From contig NZ_STGI01000017.1 in the NCBI RefSeq assembly GCF_004804275.1, positions 1 to 64,000 of the forward strand: DNA of 64,000 bases, given 5' to 3'. The position numbers and the translations under genes are program-made. Of this stretch, positions 18,428 to 27,525 are shown in pieces. Position 1 is the first letter of the stretch; each line of letters opens with the position of its first letter. The DNA comes from Herbaspirillum sp. ST 5-3 (GTDB taxonomy: Bacteria; Pseudomonadota; Gammaproteobacteria; Burkholderiales; Burkholderiaceae_D). The notes beneath the pieces are model-generated. The model made no database searches, was not told where the DNA came from, and saw nothing but the letters and a program-made list of their open reading frames with translations.

Positions 18428-18443
18428 TATATCACTGAATATA
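18428..18443. promoter_or_regulatory. Candidate BigR operator
   Basis: TATAT (18428-18432), six bases, ATATA (18439-18443): an AT-rich inverted repeat in the divergent promoter between bigR and the persulfide dioxygenase, just before the latter's ribosome site. BigR boxes are AT-rich palindromes in such positions. Binding is inferred. Confidence 0.55.
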
Positions 18444-18461
18444 ATGTTTTCGGAGCAGCAG

Positions 18462-19322
18462 ATGGAGCCGCGCATTGAGGCGTTTTTCGATAGCGTCACC
18501 GGGACGGTGAGCTATGTGGTGTATGACCGCCCGGGCGGACGTGCTGCGATCATCGACCCGGTGCTCGATTACGATCCCAAGTCCGGCCGCACTCGAACCA
18601 GCCGGGCCGACCGCCTGATGCAGTTTGTCTATGCGCATTCACTGACCCTCGACTGGATACTCGAAACCCACGCCCACGCCGACCATTTGTCTGCGGCGCA
18701 ATACCTGAAGCGCCACATGGATGGAAAGGTTGCCATCGGCGAGCGCATCTGCCAGGTGCAGGCCGTGTTCAAGCGCCTGTTCAACCTTGACGAAGAATTC
18801 CGCGAGGACGGTTCGCAGTTCGATCATTTGTTTGCCGACAATGAAACCTTTCAGGTCGGAGCACTGACCGGGCAGGTCCTGTTCGTGCCCGGTCACACGC
18901 CTGCCGACATGGCCTACCGCTTCGGCAATGCCGTGTTCGTCGGCGACACCCTGTTCATGCCGGATGTCGGTACCGCGCGCTGCGACTTTCCGGGCGGCGA
19001 TGCACGCACCCTTTATCGCTCGATTCGCAAGTTGCTGTCGCTGCCGACCGACACGCGGCTGTTCATGTGCCACGACTATCCGCCCGGCGCACGCCAGCCC
19101 GCATGGGAAACCTCAGTGGGCGAACAGCGTGCGCGCAATATCCATATCCGCGACGACATCAGCGAAGAGCAATTCGTGGACATGCGCCAGAAGAGGGATG
19201 CCGGCCTCGACATGCCCAATCTGATCCTGCCCTCGATCCAGGTCAACATTCGCGCCGGCAATGTCCCGCCCCCGGAAGGCAACGGGGTGAGCTACCTGAA
19301 GATCCCGCTCAATGCGCTCTGA
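18462..19322 (+). CDS. blh: Persulfide dioxygenase-like MBL protein (Blh type)
   Basis: 286 residues with the MBL fold. Metal motif THAHADH is at about 68-74. GHTPAD and VGDTLF supply further ligands, and ARCDFPGGDA is typical of persulfide dioxygenases (ETHE1/Blh group), which carry a single iron. It oxidises glutathione persulfide to sulfite and glutathione in the cytoplasm. ATG 18462 has GGAG six bases upstream; ATG 18444 is also in frame. It is divergent from bigR, giving the classic arrangement for H2S detoxification. No sulfurtransferase domain is fused. Confidence 0.92.
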   Translation: MEPRIEAFFDSVTGTVSYVVYDRPGGRAAIIDPVLDYDPKSGRTRTSRADRLMQFVYAHSLTLDWILETHAHADHLSAAQYLKRHMDGKVAIGERICQVQAVFKRLFNLDEEFREDGSQFDHLFADNETFQVGALTGQVLFVPGHTPADMAYRFGNAVFVGDTLFMPDVGTARCDFPGGDARTLYRSIRKLLSLPTDTRLFMCHDYPPGARQPAWETSVGEQRARNIHIRDDISEEQFVDMRQKRDAGLDMPNLILPSIQVNIRAGNVPPPEGNGVSYLKIPLNAL

Positions 19323-19514
19323 CCGGCGCATGACAACCTCGTCCAATGATCATCCGTGAATTGCATTGGACTTCATCGGAAGCACTGGCGTTCAATCAAC
19401 AAGGCATGACGGAAAACTTGCCTTGTTGTTTTACTTTCCGGCATTTTTCAAACATTGCTTGACCCTGAACCCGCAGCATGGTGTGTAATGTCGGGAAAGG
19501 AAAAGGAGTCATCG

Positions 19515-20171
19515 ATGTCGGATTGTTGTTCTGGAACATGTTCGTCCCAACCCCCTGTCGACCCACGCTATCGGCGCGTGCTCTGGATCGCCTTGTTCGT
19601 CAATGCCGCGATGTTCGGCGTCGAACTGGTGAGCGGCTGGTCGGCCGGGTCGGTATCGCTGCTTGCGGATGCGGTGGATTTCTTTGGCGACGCCGCGAAT
19701 TACGGCCTCTCGCTGTTTGTCTTGTCCATGCTGCCGGTCTGGCGCTCGCGCGCCGCCCTGATGAAAGGGCTGACCATGGGAGGATACGGCCTCTTCGTGC
19801 TCGGCGCCTCGGTCTGGAATGCCGCGTCCGGCGTGCTTCCTGAACATATGACCATGGGCAAGATTGGTACGCTGGCCTTGCTCGCGAATCTGTTCGTCGC
19901 GGTGCTCCTGTTCGCCTATCGCAATGGCGATTCCAACATGCGTTCGGTATGGCTGTGTACGCGCAACGATGCCATCGGCAATGTCGCCGTCCTGCTGGCT
20001 GCGCTGGGCGTTTTCGGCACGGGTACCGGATGGCCGGATATCGTCGTCGCGACCGTCATGGGTGCACTGGGGCTGAGTGCCGCGCGTTCCGTCATTCGCC
20101 AGGCGCGCGGCGAAATGCGTGCATTCCGCTACCTCGATGCGGATATTTCAACGGACCGGCCCTCACGCTGA
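19515..20171 (+). CDS. Small CDF-family cation transporter
   Basis: 218 residues. The membrane part resembles cation diffusion facilitators: SVSLLADAVDFFGDAANYGLSL holds the Asp pair of the metal site in helix 2, and RNDAIGNVAVLLAALGVF the second Asp site. A cysteine motif (DCCSGTC) at the N-terminus could hand over metal. The usual cytoplasmic C-terminal domain is missing, so it is a short form. Probable substrate is Zn2+, Co2+ or similar; this is inferred. ATG 19515 has AAGGAG seven bases upstream. The 190 bp before it hold no gene. Confidence 0.85.
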   Translation: MSDCCSGTCSSQPPVDPRYRRVLWIALFVNAAMFGVELVSGWSAGSVSLLADAVDFFGDAANYGLSLFVLSMLPVWRSRAALMKGLTMGGYGLFVLGASVWNAASGVLPEHMTMGKIGTLALLANLFVAVLLFAYRNGDSNMRSVWLCTRNDAIGNVAVLLAALGVFGTGTGWPDIVVATVMGALGLSAARSVIRQARGEMRAFRYLDADISTDRPSR

Positions 20172-20233
20172 GATGGACTCGCAGGTTTCCCCGATTTGCG
20201 CGCCATCGCCCGCGTTCTGATGCAATATCCGGA

Positions 20234-20689
20234 TTAGGCTGCGGGCCTGAACTCCCTGTTCAATTCCGCCCGCAATTCCAGCGCGACCTGACGGCGCCGC
20301 TCCTCGGTCACAAAGAGCCCGACCGCAATCCGGATCCCCTTGGCCTCGAGATTGATCAGATCCTGTGTGTCGTCGGGCGGCGCCACCCGCGTCCAGTACG
20401 GATCAAGCCGGATCTGCCGCACTTCGCCGGCAAGGCATTGCTCGATCAGCAGGTAACCGTCGTCAAGTGCGATGTGTTCGCGATCGGTGGCATGGCGCGC
20501 ATAGTGGCAAAAAGCGCACGCTACGGCAGCCGATTCCAGCATGACAAATGCAAGCACATGCCATGCCCCGTGCCACAGGAACCATAGCGCGATCAGCAGC
20601 GACGCGAAGCAGGGCACGGCCAGCGCGATCGCCAGTTGGCGCGGCGCTAGCGAACAGTTGCGCTTCAACAGCCACTCGTGCTTGTTCAT
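20234..20689 (-). CDS. DUF2244 family membrane protein
   Basis: 151 residues. It starts HEWLLKRNCSLAPRQL, has two membrane helices (about 22-62) and a soluble C-terminal half with VGLFVTEERRRQVALEL, all typical of DUF2244. Function of the family is unknown. ATG 20689 was chosen since the family begins with this motif. It is convergent with the CDF gene and divergent from the acyl-CoA ligase. Confidence 0.85.
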   Translation of the reverse strand: MNKHEWLLKRNCSLAPRQLAIALAVPCFASLLIALWFLWHGAWHVLAFVMLESAAVACAFCHYARHATDREHIALDDGYLLIEQCLAGEVRQIRLDPYWTRVAPPDDTQDLINLEAKGIRIAVGLFVTEERRRQVALELRAELNREFRPAA

Positions 20690-20913
20690 TCGAAAATCGC
20701 ACCACAATCCGGCAGTGACGAGAGGTCACTGCCTTGCTGCAGGGAATACGCCGGACCGTTCCGCTTGCATTGTCCGGATAAGTTTTAGGATGCGTTTTTG
20801 CCAAGAAGTTCCAGGGCGGCGTGGGGTGTCAAGGGCGGGGCGCGCGAAGGGCAGCTCTCCCGGCGCATTAGACCGAAATCAACAACTCGCTGCATTCTTT
20901 CCAAACCATCAGT

Positions 20914-20923
20914 CAATCGATTG
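20914..20923. promoter_or_regulatory. CAAnCGnTTG palindrome upstream of the acyl-CoA ligase
   Basis: CAATCGATTG, fully palindromic, 60 bp before the ATG of the ligase. The same consensus occurs twice at the carboxylase/BKACE divergent promoter and once before the thiolase gene, so it is a candidate operator for a shared TetR-type repressor. Confidence 0.6.
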
Positions 20924-20983
20924 CTTTAATATGCGCCCGGCGTAGGATGTCTCCAAAAAACCTCTGCCCCGAAAGAGAGCGAT

Positions 20984-22657
20984 ATGGAGACGATCAAACC
21001 GTGGTTGAACGACTACCCGCCGGGTGTGCCCGAGCACATCGATCCCGCCGCTTGTGCATCGATCAACGTCATGTTCCGGACCGCGTGTCGCAAGTATGCT
21101 GACCTGCCGGCATTCACCAACATGGGGCAGACAATGACCTATGGAGAACTGGATCGCCTGTCGGGCGCGTTCGCAGCGTTTTTGCTGTCCTTGAACGGAC
21201 TGAGGCGCGGCGAACGGATCGCGATCATGCTTCCCAATCTGTTGCAGTATCCGGTCGCGATGTTCGGCGCCTTGCGCGCCGGCCTCATCGTTGTCAACGT
21301 CAACCCGCTCTATACCGAGCGCGAACTCAAGCACCAGCTCAAGGATGCAGGTGCGCGCGCTATTCTTGTGCTGGAGAACTTTGCCGCGAAAGTGGAGACG
21401 GTGCTTCCGGCAACGGACCTCCGGCATGTGATCGTGACGGGCATCGGCGACATGTTCGATCAACCGAAACGGCTGATGACCAACCTCGCCGTTCGCCATG
21501 TAAAGAAGATGGTGCCGCACTGGCGCATCACGGATGCCATCCCGTTCCGCCGCGCGCTCGCCGCAGGGCAGGCGCTGAGCCTGCCGGATGCGGCGACCCG
21601 TGGCACCGACGTCGCCTTTCTTCAGTACACCGGTGGCACCACCGGCATATCGAAAGGTGTCGTTCTCACGCACGCCAACGTCATCGCGAATGTCCTGCAA
21701 TGCAGCGCGTGGATAGGCAACACCTTACGCGAGCGAGAGGAAATCGTGCTCACGCCGCTGCCGCTGTACCACGCGTTTTCGCTGGTGGCGAATTGCCTGA
21801 CCTTCATGAACTTTGGCGGACACAGCATCCTGATCACCAATCCGAAGGATCTGTCCGCCTTCATCAAAACCATGCGCGCCTACCCATGGACCGTCATGAC
21901 CGGCGTGAACACGCTGTACAACGCGCTCGCCAATCAGCCCGGCTTCGGGCCGGACTGCGCCCGCGCGGCCAAGCTGTCGATCGGCGCCGGCGCCGCCATG
22001 CTGCGCCCGGTGATGGAACGCTGGATGGCGGCGACCAGGGCGGCAATGATCGAAGGTTACGGCTTGAGCGAGGCCACCGCCGGCGTCTGCATCAACCCCT
22101 TGCATCAGCCGCGCTGCGGCAGCGTCGGCATACCGCTGCCATCCACCGAAGTGCAGATCCGCCGCGACGACGGCAGCGTGTGCGCCTGCGGCGAGCCGGG
22201 CGAGATCCTGGTGCGCGGACCGCAGGTGATGCAAGGCTATTGGCAGCGCCCGGCGGAAACAGCGGAAGTCTTGTCCGCCGACGGTTGGCTGAAGACGGGC
22301 GACATCGGCACCATGGACGAGCATGGCTGGGTCACGATCACCGATCGCAAGAAAGACATGATCATCGTCTCCGGCTTCAATGTCTACCCGACCGAGATCG
22401 AAGCCGTCATCGCCGCGCATCCCGGTGTGCTGGAGGCGGCGGCGATCGGTGTGGCTGACGCGCACTCGGGCGAAGCGGTAAAACTCTTCGTGGTGCGCAA
22501 GGATCCCGCGCTGACCGTCGAGGAAATTCTCGCGCACTGCGACGTCAATCTCACGCGCTACAAGATTCCACGTCACATTGAATTCCGCGACGAGCTTCCC
22601 AAGACGCCGGTCGGCAAAATTCTGCGCCGGGAATTGCGCGAGACCTCACTGTCCTGA
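20984..22657 (+). CDS. Long-chain acyl-CoA ligase (FadD/AtuH-like)
   Basis: 557 residues of the ANL superfamily. The ATP/AMP motif YTGGTTGISKG is at about 211-221, then GYGLSEAT near 363, GWLKTGDIG near 440 and the C-terminal catalytic Lys in KTPVGKILRRE. It activates a carboxylic acid to its CoA ester with ATP, giving AMP and PPi. It stands alone on the plus strand facing the carboxylase cluster, and the shared palindrome upstream suggests co-regulation. The substrate could be a fatty acid or a branched terpenoid acid; the sequence alone does not decide. Confidence 0.92.
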   Translation: METIKPWLNDYPPGVPEHIDPAACASINVMFRTACRKYADLPAFTNMGQTMTYGELDRLSGAFAAFLLSLNGLRRGERIAIMLPNLLQYPVAMFGALRAGLIVVNVNPLYTERELKHQLKDAGARAILVLENFAAKVETVLPATDLRHVIVTGIGDMFDQPKRLMTNLAVRHVKKMVPHWRITDAIPFRRALAAGQALSLPDAATRGTDVAFLQYTGGTTGISKGVVLTHANVIANVLQCSAWIGNTLREREEIVLTPLPLYHAFSLVANCLTFMNFGGHSILITNPKDLSAFIKTMRAYPWTVMTGVNTLYNALANQPGFGPDCARAAKLSIGAGAAMLRPVMERWMAATRAAMIEGYGLSEATAGVCINPLHQPRCGSVGIPLPSTEVQIRRDDGSVCACGEPGEILVRGPQVMQGYWQRPAETAEVLSADGWLKTGDIGTMDEHGWVTITDRKKDMIIVSGFNVYPTEIEAVIAAHPGVLEAAAIGVADAHSGEAVKLFVVRKDPALTVEEILAHCDVNLTRYKIPRHIEFRDELPKTPVGKILRRELRETSLS

Positions 22658-22685
22658 CATGCTTCCGGTACATCAACCGCATCCC

Positions 22686-24680
22686 TCAGAATGCAGCGGA
22701 AATCTCCACCAATACCTGACCCGGCGCGACCTGGTCGCCAATCTGCACGTGCAGGCTCACGACTTCGCCGTCCAGCGGAGAAACGATGCTGTGCTCCATC
22801 TTCATTGCCTCGATCACGAGCAAGGCCTGCCCCGCTGTCGTACCCTCGCCATGCTGCACATGCACGGCGACGACCTGCCCGTTCATCGGTGCCGTGATGC
22901 GTCCGCTTGCACTGCCCGCCATATCGCGAACCGGCGGCGCGTAGGTAGTATCCCTGACGGTGTGTGCGATACCGTCGAAGGCAAAGTGAAGTCCCGCGTC
23001 CGTGCTCGCGTATGAGGCGCGGCAAGCGCGGCCATCGATCTGAAACGTCGCATCGTTCTCGCTCGACGCAGTGAGAACCACCTCGGCATCTTTACCATCT
23101 GCATCCATCTGCCAGCGGCCACCCTGCATGGTCGTCACGAGCACTTCAAGCGCCTCGCCGTCGAGCAGGAAGCGGCAATGCTGCGGATAGACGCAACTGC
23201 TTGACCAACCGTGCAGCTCTGCCGGATAACGCGGCTTCTCCTGCGTCCTCAGCCGCAGGGCGAGCAAGGCGGCAGCCAGGCACTTGACGACCGGTTCGCA
23301 AGGTGAGGCCGCACGGGCGGAGGCCGGGAAAAAAGTCTCGATGAATGCCGTCGTCGCATGACCGGCGGTGAACGCCGGATGGCGCACGCAGCGCGACAGG
23401 AAATGCCGGTTGGTCTTTAATCCGAGCAGGACGCACTCATTCAATCCATAGTCCAGCCTGCGCTGCGCATCGGCGCGATCGCTGCCATGCGCAACGAGCT
23501 TGGCGAGCATCGAATCGTAATAGGGCGATATCGTCAATCCGTTTTCCAATGCGTGATCGCAGCGCAGGTTGACCGGCGCTTTCCAGTACGCGATATCGCC
23601 GCTTTGCGGAAGGAAATTTTCGTTCGGGTCTTCGGCGCAGAGGCGCACTTCGATGGCATGCCCGCCTGTTGCCAGGCGTGCATCGATCTCGTCCTGATGC
23701 AAGGGCAGGGCGCCGCCCTGCGCGACCAGCAATTGCCATTCGACGAGATCGATTCCGACGACTGCTTCGGTCACCGCATGCTCGACTTGCAAACGTGTGT
23801 TCATTTCCATGAAATAGAAGTTGCCGTCGCGGTCAAGCAGGAATTCCAGCGTGCCCGCCCCCACATAGTCGATCGCTTTTGCCGCAGCCACCGACACCGC
23901 GCCCATCTGCGCACGCAATGCCGGCGTGACAACCGGCGAGGGTGATTCTTCGATCAGTTTTTGATGGCGGCGTTGCACGGAACAATCGCGCTCGCCCAAG
24001 TGCACGACATTGCCATGCTGGTCGGCGAATACCTGAATCTCGATATGGCGCGGCTCGACGATCGCCTTTTCGAGGATCAGCTCGCCGCTGCCGAACGCGT
24101 TCTCCGCTTCCGAACGCGCGGAATGCAAGGCTGCAATGAAATCCGCATCCTCATCGACGCGCCGCATGCCGCGCCCTCCGCCACCCGAAGTCGCCTTGAT
24201 CATCACGGGATAGCCGATCAGCCTGGCCTCTTCCAGCATGCGCGCATCGGACTGGTCCTTGCCCAGATAGCCGGGCACACACGGTACGCCCGCTTCTTCC
24301 ATCAAACGCTTGGCGCCCGCCTTGTTGCCCATGGAAAGAATCGACCACGCGGAAGGGCCGATGAAGCACAGTCCGGCTTCCATGCAGGCGTTGGCGAATT
24401 CCGGATTCTCCGCGAGAAAGCCATAACCCGGATGTACTGCCTGCGCGCCCGTGCGCCTTGCCGCGTCGATGATCGCCGCAATGTTCAAATAGGACGCCGA
24501 AGGTTGCGAAGCGCCGAGATGCGCCACGAGGTCGGCCGCGCGGACATGCGGCGCATTGCGATCCGCCTCCGAATAGACCGCCACGGTACGATAGCCAAGG
24601 CGGCGCGCACTGCGGATGACGCGCAAGGCAATCTCACCGCGATTGGCAATCAGGATGGTGTTGAATCGATGGGCTGTCAT
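22686..24680 (-). CDS. Acyl-CoA carboxylase alpha subunit (biotin carboxylase + BCCP)
   Basis: 664 residues. Biotin carboxylase comes first (ILIANRGEIALRVIRSARRL; GGGGRGMRRV; EMNTRLQVEHAVTE), then a BT-type linker and the biotinyl domain with EAMKMEHS. It carboxylates the BCCP lysine for the partner beta subunit. Length and layout fit methylcrotonyl-CoA (LiuD) or geranyl-CoA (AtuF) carboxylases, which cannot be told apart by eye. The gene is last in the operon. ATG 24680 (MTAHRFN) was chosen over an upstream in-frame start without family similarity. Confidence 0.93.
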   Translation of the reverse strand: MTAHRFNTILIANRGEIALRVIRSARRLGYRTVAVYSEADRNAPHVRAADLVAHLGASQPSASYLNIAAIIDAARRTGAQAVHPGYGFLAENPEFANACMEAGLCFIGPSAWSILSMGNKAGAKRLMEEAGVPCVPGYLGKDQSDARMLEEARLIGYPVMIKATSGGGGRGMRRVDEDADFIAALHSARSEAENAFGSGELILEKAIVEPRHIEIQVFADQHGNVVHLGERDCSVQRRHQKLIEESPSPVVTPALRAQMGAVSVAAAKAIDYVGAGTLEFLLDRDGNFYFMEMNTRLQVEHAVTEAVVGIDLVEWQLLVAQGGALPLHQDEIDARLATGGHAIEVRLCAEDPNENFLPQSGDIAYWKAPVNLRCDHALENGLTISPYYDSMLAKLVAHGSDRADAQRRLDYGLNECVLLGLKTNRHFLSRCVRHPAFTAGHATTAFIETFFPASARAASPCEPVVKCLAAALLALRLRTQEKPRYPAELHGWSSSCVYPQHCRFLLDGEALEVLVTTMQGGRWQMDADGKDAEVVLTASSENDATFQIDGRACRASYASTDAGLHFAFDGIAHTVRDTTYAPPVRDMAGSASGRITAPMNGQVVAVHVQHGEGTTAGQALLVIEAMKMEHSIVSPLDGEVVSLHVQIGDQVAPGQVLVEISAAF

Positions 24681-24718
24681 GAAGGGCTCACTTTGATCTG
24701 ACTTGCGTTGCCGATGTG

Positions 24719-25888
24719 TCAAGCTCCGCCGGCCTTTCTCTTACCCGGCAGGATGCCCATGTACTTGCAGATGATGCCGAGCATGACTTCGTCCGCGCCG
24801 CCGCCGATCGAGGTCAGGCGGCCATCACGGAAAAAGCGCGACACCGGGTTTTCCCAGGTATAGCCCATGCCGCCCCAGAACTGCATGCAGGTGTCGGGCA
24901 CGATACGCGCCAGCCGGCCCGCCTTCAACTTGGCCATCGAAGCCAGCTCGGTCACGTCCTGGCCTGCGATATACATTTCGCAGGCACGGTGCACCAAGGC
25001 CCGCAGGCATTCCACCTCGGTCTTGAGTTCCGCCAGCTTGAAGTGCACCCACTGGTTATCGATCAGCTGCATGTCGAACACACGGCGTTCACGCGCATAC
25101 TCGATCGTCAGGTCGATGCAATTCATCATGCCCTGCATCGAGTTGGCGGCACCCCACATGCGCTCTTCCTGGAACTGCAGCATCTGGTAGATGAAGCCCT
25201 GGCCTTCTTCGCCGATCCGATTGCGCTGCGGTACGCGCACATCATCGAAATGGATCAATCCAGTGTCCGAGGAATTCATGCCGATCTTGCGGATCTTCTT
25301 GCCAATGGTGATGCCCTTGGTTTTCATCGGCACGACGATCAGCGACTTGTTCGAGTAGCGCGAGCCCTCCGAGGTATTGGCCAGCAGGCAGATCCAGTCC
25401 GCTTGCAGACTGTTGGTGATCCACATCTTGCTGCCGTTGATGATGTAGTCGTCACCGTCCTTGCGTGCGGTGGTCTTGATCGCCGCCACGTCGGAGCCGG
25501 CGCCCGGTTCGGACACGCCGACGCAGGCAACCGCATGGCCGCTGATCGCCGGCGCCAGGAATTCGCGGCGCAAGGCATCGGAACCGAAGCGCGCCAGTGC
25601 GGGCGTCGCCATGTCGGTCTGCACGCCGATTGCCATCGGCACGCCGCCGCACTTGATATGACCGAGCGCCTCGGCCATCGCCACCGAATAGGAATAGTCG
25701 AGGCCGAGCCCGCCATATTCGACCGGCTTGGACACGCCGAGAAAACCCTGTTCCCCCATTTTCCTGAACAACTCCCCGGCGGGGAAGATTTCCGCCTCTT
25801 CCCATTCGTCCACGAATGGATTGATCTCGTTGTCGATGAAACGCTTCACATTGCGCTTCAGTTCATTGTGTTCATGGGTGAATTGCAT
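24719..25888 (-). CDS. Acyl-CoA dehydrogenase, citronellyl-CoA dehydrogenase-like
   Basis: 389 residues with full acyl-CoA dehydrogenase architecture. The FAD/substrate motif is CVGVSEPGAGSDVA and the C-terminal one is FWGGMGYTWENPVSRFFRD. The usual catalytic Glu near the C-terminus is replaced (IGGGADEVM has Gly there), while Glu is present at the isovaleryl-CoA dehydrogenase position (FQEERMW). That fits enzymes for branched substrates. Overall wording resembles AtuD, which oxidises citronellyl-CoA, but this is from memory. ATG 25888 has AGGAG seven bases upstream; the longer open frame is a shadow of the next gene. Confidence 0.9.
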   Translation of the reverse strand: MQFTHEHNELKRNVKRFIDNEINPFVDEWEEAEIFPAGELFRKMGEQGFLGVSKPVEYGGLGLDYSYSVAMAEALGHIKCGGVPMAIGVQTDMATPALARFGSDALRREFLAPAISGHAVACVGVSEPGAGSDVAAIKTTARKDGDDYIINGSKMWITNSLQADWICLLANTSEGSRYSNKSLIVVPMKTKGITIGKKIRKIGMNSSDTGLIHFDDVRVPQRNRIGEEGQGFIYQMLQFQEERMWGAANSMQGMMNCIDLTIEYARERRVFDMQLIDNQWVHFKLAELKTEVECLRALVHRACEMYIAGQDVTELASMAKLKAGRLARIVPDTCMQFWGGMGYTWENPVSRFFRDGRLTSIGGGADEVMLGIICKYMGILPGKRKAGGA

Positions 25889-25905
25889 TGCAGTCTCCTG
25901 AATGG

Positions 25906-27525
25906 TTATGGGCGCGCCACGCCGAACTGCACCGGCCGCAAAGCGCGGCGGCGGCTTTCCTCGCAGACGGACAAGGTGAAGGCAAGCACCTTGCGCGTGT
26001 CGCGCGGGTCGATCACGCCGTCGTCGAGCAGGCGTGCCGAAATATGCGAAGCGCTGGTCTGCTTCTCGAAGGTATCGATCACCATCGCGCGCATCGCATC
26101 GATCGAATTCCTGTCCACTTCCAGGCCTTTGCGGCGCATGCTGCCTTCCATCACGATGGCCATGGTCGTCGCTGCCTGCTCCGGCCCCATCACGGCAGTG
26201 CGCGCATTGGGCCAGGTGAAGCAGAAATCCGGAAAGAAGCCGCGCCCCGACATGCCGTAATTGCCGGCGCCGAAGGATGCGCCGCAATGCACGGTGAGGC
26301 GCGGCACCGTGGCATTGGACATGGCCTGGATCATCTTCGAACCATGCTTGATCATGCCCGCCTGTTCGGATGCCTTGCCGACGATGAAGCCCGTCGTGTT
26401 CTGCAAATACACCAGCGGCGTACCGGACTGGCAGCAGGCCTGGATGAAATGGGTCGCCTTGTTCGCACCAGCGGGGTCGAGCGGACCGTTGTTGGTGATG
26501 ATGCCGACGTGGATGCCGCAAATCGCCGCATGTCCGGTCAGGGTTGCCGGGCCATGATCCGACTTGAACTCGAGGAAATCCGAGCCATCCACCAGTCGCG
26601 CGATCACTTCGCGCATGTCGAGCGGTTTCTTGTGATCAGTCGAGGCGATGCCAAGCAGTTCCTCGGCATCGTAGCGCGGCGAAGCGTAGTCGACGTTGCG
26701 CGGCGGCAGATCGTGATTCCAGTCCAGTGCGGCCATCAGTTCGCGTGCGATACGCAGCGCGTCGGCATCATCTTCCGCCAGGTATTCGGCCAGTCCCGAT
26801 GTCGTCGCATGCATTTCGGCGCCGCCAAGTTCCTCTTCCGTCGCCACCTCGCCGGTGGCCGCCATCAGCAGCGGCGGTCCCGCCAGAAATGCCCTGGCCT
26901 GCTGCCGCACCATCACCACGTAATCCGACAAGCCCGGCATGTAAGCGCCGCCGGCGGTGCTGGGGCCGTGCACCACGGTGAGTACCGGCAGGCCGGCGGC
27001 GGACAGACGTGCCAGCCAGTAGAAGCCGCTGCCGCCGAGAATGAAGGTCTCGACCCGGTAGTTGAGCAGGTTGGCGCCGGCGCTTTCCACCAGATGAATG
27101 AAGGGCAGCTTCTGGTCAAGTGCGATCATTTGCGCGCGCTGGAATTTTTCGACACCCATCGGCTGTACGGCGCCGGCATCAATGCCGGCATCGTCCACCA
27201 CGACCATCGCGCGCACGCCGCTGACGAAGCCGATGCCCGCTACCGCGCCGCCGCCGGGGATCGACTTGGCGGGATCGGGCTTGTCGAGGCAGAAACCGGC
27301 CAGTGTCGACAATTCCAGGAAGGGCGCGCCGGGATCGAGCAAGCGCCCGAGCCGCTCGCGCGGCAGCAGCTTGCCTTTCTTTTCAAAGCGTTCGCGCGAG
27401 TCGGCCGACTTGTCACGCGTACGCTTTTCCAGCGCGCGCAATTCGTCGATCTGCGCGAGAAGCGCGGTGCGGTTTTTCTGGAAGGTCTCGCTTTGCGGAA
27501 CGAGTCGCGATTCGATGGTCGGCAT
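25906..27525 (-). CDS. Acyl-CoA carboxylase beta subunit (carboxyltransferase)
   Basis: 539 residues in two crotonase-fold halves. The first contains VHGPSTAGGAYMPGLSDY and the second LQNTTGFIVGK and HCGASFGAGNYGM. These are hallmarks of the methylcrotonyl/geranyl-CoA carboxylase branch (LiuB/AtuC). It transfers CO2 from carboxybiotin to the gamma carbon of a 3-methyl-2-enoyl-CoA. ATG 27525 overlaps the TAA of the upstream SDR by one base (TAATG), so translation is coupled. Confidence 0.93.
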   Translation of the reverse strand: MPTIESRLVPQSETFQKNRTALLAQIDELRALEKRTRDKSADSRERFEKKGKLLPRERLGRLLDPGAPFLELSTLAGFCLDKPDPAKSIPGGGAVAGIGFVSGVRAMVVVDDAGIDAGAVQPMGVEKFQRAQMIALDQKLPFIHLVESAGANLLNYRVETFILGGSGFYWLARLSAAGLPVLTVVHGPSTAGGAYMPGLSDYVVMVRQQARAFLAGPPLLMAATGEVATEEELGGAEMHATTSGLAEYLAEDDADALRIARELMAALDWNHDLPPRNVDYASPRYDAEELLGIASTDHKKPLDMREVIARLVDGSDFLEFKSDHGPATLTGHAAICGIHVGIITNNGPLDPAGANKATHFIQACCQSGTPLVYLQNTTGFIVGKASEQAGMIKHGSKMIQAMSNATVPRLTVHCGASFGAGNYGMSGRGFFPDFCFTWPNARTAVMGPEQAATTMAIVMEGSMRRKGLEVDRNSIDAMRAMVIDTFEKQTSASHISARLLDDGVIDPRDTRKVLAFTLSVCEESRRRALRPVQFGVARP

